A model generated the notes under the pieces. That model saw only the letters and a list, made by a program, of their open reading frames with translations, searched no databases and was not told where the DNA came from. From Roseateles noduli (GTDB taxonomy: Bacteria; Pseudomonadota; Gammaproteobacteria; Burkholderiales; Burkholderiaceae_C), in contig NIOE01000002.1 in NCBI GenBank assembly GCA_002205125.1, positions 372,001-436,000 on the forward strand: a DNA stretch of 64,000 bases, written 5' to 3'. A program made the position numbers and the translations under genes. The stretch's first letter is position 1. Each line of letters starts with the position of its first letter. Positions 60,468-64,000 of the stretch are shown here, piece by piece.

Positions 60468-61633
60468 GCGCGCCGACTTCCACCGCGACGCTGAGCCGAC
60501 CCGCGCCCGGCGTCATCGCGGCGCTGTTCTGCGGCTACCTGGCGGTCGGCCTGCCGCTGCCGGTGCTGCCGTTGTTCATCCACGAGCGCCTGGGTTTCGA
60601 CGCGCTGACGGTCGGGCTCGTCATCGGCCTGCAGTTCGTCGCCACGGTGCTGACGCGCGGCTACGCCGGTCGCCTCGTCGACGGGCAGGGCGGGCGGCAA
60701 TCGGCGCTGCAGGGCGCGATCGGGTGCGCTCTCGCGGGCCTGCTGTACCTCGTCGCCGCGCTGCCTGAGTGGTCGCCGGCAGCCGCGTTGGCCCTCGTCA
60801 TCGCCGGACGGCTGGTGGCCGGCTTCGGTGAGAGCCAGTTCGTCACCGGCTGCGTGTCGTGGTCCATCGCGTCGGTGGGCCCGCAGCGTGCGGGCCTGTC
60901 GATGTCGTGGACCGGCATCGCGATGTTCGGGGCGCTCTCGATCGGCGCGCCGATGGGCATGTGGCTGTATCGCAGCCACGGCCTGCCGGCCGTGATGGTC
61001 GCGTGCATCGCCGCGCCGCTCGCCGCCTGGGCGGTCGCGTTGGCGACGGCGTCCTATCGCATGGCCGGCGGCCCGCGCCTGCCGTTCCGGCGCGTCGTGG
61101 GTCAGATCTGGCGCCAAGGGCTCGGGTTGACGCTGCAGGGCGTCGGCCTGGCCGGCCTGACCGCCTTCGCGTCGCTGTACTTCGCGGCACGCGGGTGGTC
61201 GCATGCCGGCGTGGTGATGACCTGCTTCGGCGTGGGCTTCATCGCGGTGCGGCTGCTGCTCGGGCATCTGCCCGACAAGATCGGCGGACGGCGGGTCGCG
61301 CTGTGGTCGCTGGTCGTCGAAGCGATCGGACAGGCGCTGGTCTGGGGCGCACCGCTGGAGGCCGTCGCGTTGGCCGGTGCTTTCGTCAGCGGTCTAGGCT
61401 GTGCGCTCATCTATCCGGCGCTGGGCGTCGAGGCGCTCAAGCGCGTGCCGCCGGCCAACCGCGGCAGCGCGATCGGCGCGTTCGCCGCGTTTCTCGACAT
61501 CGCCTACGGCCTCGCGGGGCCGACGGCGGGATTGGTCGCAGGGCGTTTCGGTTACGCGGCGGTATATGCGCTCGGCGCAATGGCAGCATTGCTCGGCGTG
61601 GCGCTGGTCGCCACCGGGCGGCAGGAAGCTTGA
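60464..61633 (+). CDS. MFS transporter
   Basis: A 389-residue major facilitator with twelve hydrophobic helices. The loop 2-3 region GYAGRLVDGQGGRQSALQGA and the equivalent LLLGHLPDKIGGRRVALWS in the second half are MFS hallmarks. It resembles YfcJ/YhhS-type transporters. It starts 4 bp before the amidohydrolase stop, so it likely imports or exports the substrate or product of that enzyme. Confidence 0.88.
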   Translation: MSAPTSTATLSRPAPGVIAALFCGYLAVGLPLPVLPLFIHERLGFDALTVGLVIGLQFVATVLTRGYAGRLVDGQGGRQSALQGAIGCALAGLLYLVAALPEWSPAAALALVIAGRLVAGFGESQFVTGCVSWSIASVGPQRAGLSMSWTGIAMFGALSIGAPMGMWLYRSHGLPAVMVACIAAPLAAWAVALATASYRMAGGPRLPFRRVVGQIWRQGLGLTLQGVGLAGLTAFASLYFAARGWSHAGVVMTCFGVGFIAVRLLLGHLPDKIGGRRVALWSLVVEAIGQALVWGAPLEAVALAGAFVSGLGCALIYPALGVEALKRVPPANRGSAIGAFAAFLDIAYGLAGPTAGLVAGRFGYAAVYALGAMAALLGVALVATGRQEA

Positions 61634-61645
61634 AGGAGAAGAACC

Positions 61646-62464
61646 ATGTCCCGCATCTTCATCACCGGCTCCTCGGAAGGCCTCGGCCTGATGGCCGGAC
61701 AGCTGCTGGCATCGCAGGGCCACGAGGTCGTGCTGCACGCGCGCAATGCGAAGCGCGCGGACGACGCGCGGCGCGCGCTGCCGCAGGTCGCGGCGGTCGT
61801 CGTCGGCGACGTGTCCACGATCGTCGGCGTGCGCGAGGTCGCCGCACAAGCGGACGCGTACCTCGGCGCACCCAGTGGCGTGCAAGTCGATGCGCAGCCG
61901 GATGTCGCCGCCTTCGACGCCGTCATCCACAACGTCGCCGTCGGTTATCGCGAACCGCGCCGGATCACGACGGCGGACGGGCTCCCGCATCTCTTCGCGA
62001 TCAACACGCTGGCGCCGTATCTGCTGACCGCACTGATGCGCCGACCGAAGCGCCTGATCTACCTGAGCTCCGGCATGCATCACCACGTCGACGCGAATCT
62101 CGACGACCTGCTGTGGACGACGCGACGCTGGGACGGCTCGACCGCGTACGCCGAGAGCAAGTTGCACGACGCGATGCTCGCCTTCGCCATGGCGCGACGC
62201 TGGCCGGAGACCGTCAGCAGCGCGCTGGAACCCGGCTGGGTGCCCACGCGCATGGGCGGTCGCGGTGCTCCCGACGACATGGATCTGGCGCACCGGACGC
62301 AGGCCTGGCTGGCGGTGAGCGAGGACGCGCAGGCGAAGCGCTCCGGTGCTTACTGGTTCCACCAGCGCCGGCTCGCGCCGAACCCGCAGGCGCTGGACGC
62401 GGCGCTGCAGGACCGGCTGCTGGCGCGCTGCGCGGAGATCTCGGGCGTGGCCATGCCGACCTGA
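61646..62464 (+). CDS. Short-chain dehydrogenase/reductase
   Basis: A 272-residue SDR. Cofactor motif TGSSEGLGLMAG at about 7-18, FDAVIHNVAVGY, and the catalytic LSSGMHHH ... YAESK (Ser, Tyr, Lys). A GGAG site 8 bp after the MFS stop starts it, so it is the third gene of the amidohydrolase operon. Substrate unknown. Confidence 0.86.
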   Translation: MSRIFITGSSEGLGLMAGQLLASQGHEVVLHARNAKRADDARRALPQVAAVVVGDVSTIVGVREVAAQADAYLGAPSGVQVDAQPDVAAFDAVIHNVAVGYREPRRITTADGLPHLFAINTLAPYLLTALMRRPKRLIYLSSGMHHHVDANLDDLLWTTRRWDGSTAYAESKLHDAMLAFAMARRWPETVSSALEPGWVPTRMGGRGAPDDMDLAHRTQAWLAVSEDAQAKRSGAYWFHQRRLAPNPQALDAALQDRLLARCAEISGVAMPT

Positions 62465-62509
62465 TGCGGCGAGCGGGTCATGCCCATGGACACTGGCGAA
62501 AACCGGCGA

Positions 62510-62529
62510 TACTGTATAAATTGACAGTA
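62510..62529 (+). promoter_or_regulatory. LexA (SOS) box overlapping the radical SAM gene start
   Basis: CTGT (62512-62515), eight bases, then ACAG (62524-62527), extended to TACTGT ... ACAGTA. This matches the CTGT-N8-ACAG LexA consensus. The last A is the A of the start codon. P. aeruginosa PA0069, the family's namesake, is known as a LexA-regulon gene. Confidence 0.75.
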
Positions 62530-63647
62530 TGCCGCAAGACACCAAGATCGCTGCCCCGCCGCTGTACCTCCAGGCCGATGCGCTGAAGGGGCGTGGCAGC
62601 GCGTGGGCGATGCCGCACCGTTTCGAATCGCGCGAGCGTGAGCAGTACGACGACGGCTGGGGCACGCTGGACCAGGAGGCGCTGGAGGAGCATGTCGCCC
62701 CGAAGACCGAGATCATCGAGGAGCACGCGAAGAAGATCGTCAGTGGCAACCAGTCGCCCGACATCGGCTTCGACCTGTCGATCAATCCGTACCGCGGTTG
62801 CGAGCATGGCTGCATCTACTGCTTCGCGCGGCCGACGCACAGCTACCTGAACCTGTCGCCGGGCCTGGACTTCGAGACCAAGATCATCGCGAAGGTCAAC
62901 GCCGCGGAGCGGCTGCGGGAGACGCTGGCCTCGTCCGCGTACAAGCCCGCGCCGCTGGTGCTGGGCACGGCCACCGATGCGTACCAGCCGATCGAGCGCA
63001 AGCTCAGCATCACGCGCGCCGTCGTGGAGGTGCTGACGGAGGCGCGGCATCCGTTCTCGGTCGTGACCAAGTCCAGTGGCATCGAGCGCGACCTCGACCT
63101 GATCGTGCCGATGGCGCTGAAGCGGCAGGTGTCGGTCTACCTGTCGGTGACCTCGCTGGATCCGGCGCTGTCGCGCATCCTGGAGCCGCGCGCGGCCTCG
63201 CCGCAGCGGCGGCTGCAGACGATCAGGACGCTGGCGGAGGCGGGCGTGCCGGTGGGGGTGAGCGTGTCGCCGGTGATTCCCTTCCTCAACGAGCCGGAGC
63301 TGGAGCGCATCCTCGAAGCTGCGGCGGAGGCGGGCGCGACCAAGGCCTTCAGCATTCCCCTGCGGCTGCCCTGGGAAGTGGCGCCGCTGTTCCACGACTG
63401 GCTGCGGCTGCATCAGCCGGACAAGGCGGCGCGCATCATGGCGAGGCTGCGCGACATGCGCGGCGGCAAGGACAACGATCCGCGCTTCGGCACGCGCTTC
63501 ACCGGCGAGGGGATCTGGGCGGAGCTGCTCCAGCAGCGCTTGCGCAAGGCCTCGCAGCGATTGGGCCTGGGCCGCGAGCGGCACCAGTTCGACTTCAGCG
63601 AGTTCCGCCCGCCGTCCAAGGTGGCGGGGCAGCAGTCCCTGTTCTGA
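62529..63647 (+). CDS. PA0069-family radical SAM protein
   Basis: A 372-residue radical SAM enzyme. The cluster motif CEHGCIYC (CxxxCxxC) lies near residues 93-100 in NPYRGCEHGCIYCFARPTH, and the GLDFETKIIAK, LGTATDAYQPIE and SVTSLDP segments are typical of this family, which is related to spore photoproduct lyase. The function is not established; damage-inducible control points to DNA repair. Start ATG 62529 is inside the LexA box. No Shine-Dalgarno is visible. Confidence 0.92.
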   Translation: MPQDTKIAAPPLYLQADALKGRGSAWAMPHRFESREREQYDDGWGTLDQEALEEHVAPKTEIIEEHAKKIVSGNQSPDIGFDLSINPYRGCEHGCIYCFARPTHSYLNLSPGLDFETKIIAKVNAAERLRETLASSAYKPAPLVLGTATDAYQPIERKLSITRAVVEVLTEARHPFSVVTKSSGIERDLDLIVPMALKRQVSVYLSVTSLDPALSRILEPRAASPQRRLQTIRTLAEAGVPVGVSVSPVIPFLNEPELERILEAAAEAGATKAFSIPLRLPWEVAPLFHDWLRLHQPDKAARIMARLRDMRGGKDNDPRFGTRFTGEGIWAELLQQRLRKASQRLGLGRERHQFDFSEFRPPSKVAGQQSLF

Positions 63648-63648
63648 T

Positions 63649-63680
63649 CGTCGGCTCAACGTCGGCTCAACGTCGGCTCA
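63649..63680 (+). repeat. Three 11-bp tandem units just after the radical SAM stop
   Basis: CGTCGGCTCAA repeats three times (the last lacks its final A), starting 2 bp after the stop codon. The 199 bp beyond it (63681-63879) show a possible GGGGGA ... TCCCCC inverted repeat but no gene. Confidence 0.85.
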
Positions 63681-63879
63681 GACTCGGCAAGACCTGACCC
63701 CGCGCCAGTCGACCCGCTGTCAGCCGAACTGGCAATGACCTTCCTCAGTATGCGCAGGGGGAGTGACCTACCGATATCAATATCCCCCGTCGAAACGCCC
63801 TTCGGAGGGAATGCGTTTCGAGCTCATCACGCAGAGACTGGTTGCCATTGAGTCGAGGACTCGCAATGCAGGAAACGTG

Positions 63880-64000
63880 ATGACAGTGCAGATCAACTAT
63901 GTGGATCCATTCAGCACGCCGGACGGACTGGTCACGATCATGGTGCGTCCGATCCCCACCTCACCGGAGTTGTCCGAGGGTGATGCTGTGATCGAGCTTC
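63880..64000 (+). CDS. Start of an unidentified protein (partial)
   Basis: An open frame starts at ATG 63880 with AGGA six bases before it and stays open to the window edge (40 codons). The visible part reads MTVQINYVDPFSTPDGLV and continues with short beta-like stretches. Too little is visible to name it. GTG 63877 is an alternative start. Confidence 0.5.
   Translation, partial: MTVQINYVDPFSTPDGLVTIMVRPIPTSPELSEGDAVIEL

Overview
The window is GC-rich chromosomal DNA from a betaproteobacterium. The gene orders der-hfq-hflX-hflK-hflC-hisZ-purA, rpsB-tsf-pyrH-frr-uppS-cdsA-dxr-rseP-bamA-skp-lpxD-fabZ-lpxA-lpxB-rnhB and rpsF-priB-rpsR-rplI-dnaB are typical of Burkholderiales. Together with the accessory genes they point to the Rubrivivax/Leptothrix/Roseateles/Mitsuaria group; the family-level placement is inference. 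No insertion sequence, prophage, CRISPR array or rRNA operon was seen, and there is one tRNA gene, tRNA-Leu(CAG).

Layout. Bases 1-8,000 hold the Hfq/HflX/HflKC RNA and membrane quality-control cluster, then histidine and purine genes and tRNA-Leu. Bases 8,000-14,800 hold RNase R, followed on the minus strand by an amidase, a DadA-like oxidoreductase and a bifunctional NAD(P)HX repair enzyme. Bases 14,800-30,200 are the long translation, isoprenoid, outer-membrane and lipid A supercluster. Bases 30,200-37,000 hold the PEP synthase pair (ppsR/ppsA), an EamA transporter and a large sodium:solute symporter. Bases 37,000-40,400 are the S6/PriB/S18/L9/DnaB cluster.

The region from 40,400 to the end is accessory. 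Bases 40,395-46,060 form a zinc-starvation cluster: a Zur-type regulator diverges, across a palindromic operator, from COG0523 GTPase - ZrgA-like protein - MacB/LolCDE-like ABC ATPase and permease - two tandem DUF3299 proteins. This resembles the Zur-linked PA4063-PA4066 locus of Pseudomonas aeruginosa with an extra DUF3299 copy and a physically linked GTPase. Next come an orphan 1197-residue protein with an effector-like N terminus and beta-rich C-terminal part, a YafJ-type amidotransferase and an SDR enzyme. These are followed by a DUF305 - beta-propeller - ECF sigma - anti-sigma operon with a good ECF-type promoter at its head, and a GT41/SPINDLY glycosyltransferase. A LysR regulator then diverges from an amidohydrolase-MFS-SDR operon across a repeated operator. 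The last complete gene is a PA0069-family radical SAM protein with a LexA box overlapping its start codon.

Several patterns cut across genes. Short direct tandem duplications sit on or beside the stop codons of at least five unrelated genes. Several short tandem repeats with 3n unit length lie in coding linkers, and a 9-bp x 6 repeat lies just upstream of an SDR start. A near-identical 12-nt stem element occurs in the leader hairpins of rpsB and rpsF. All functional calls rest on reading motifs and gene context; no database search was run.
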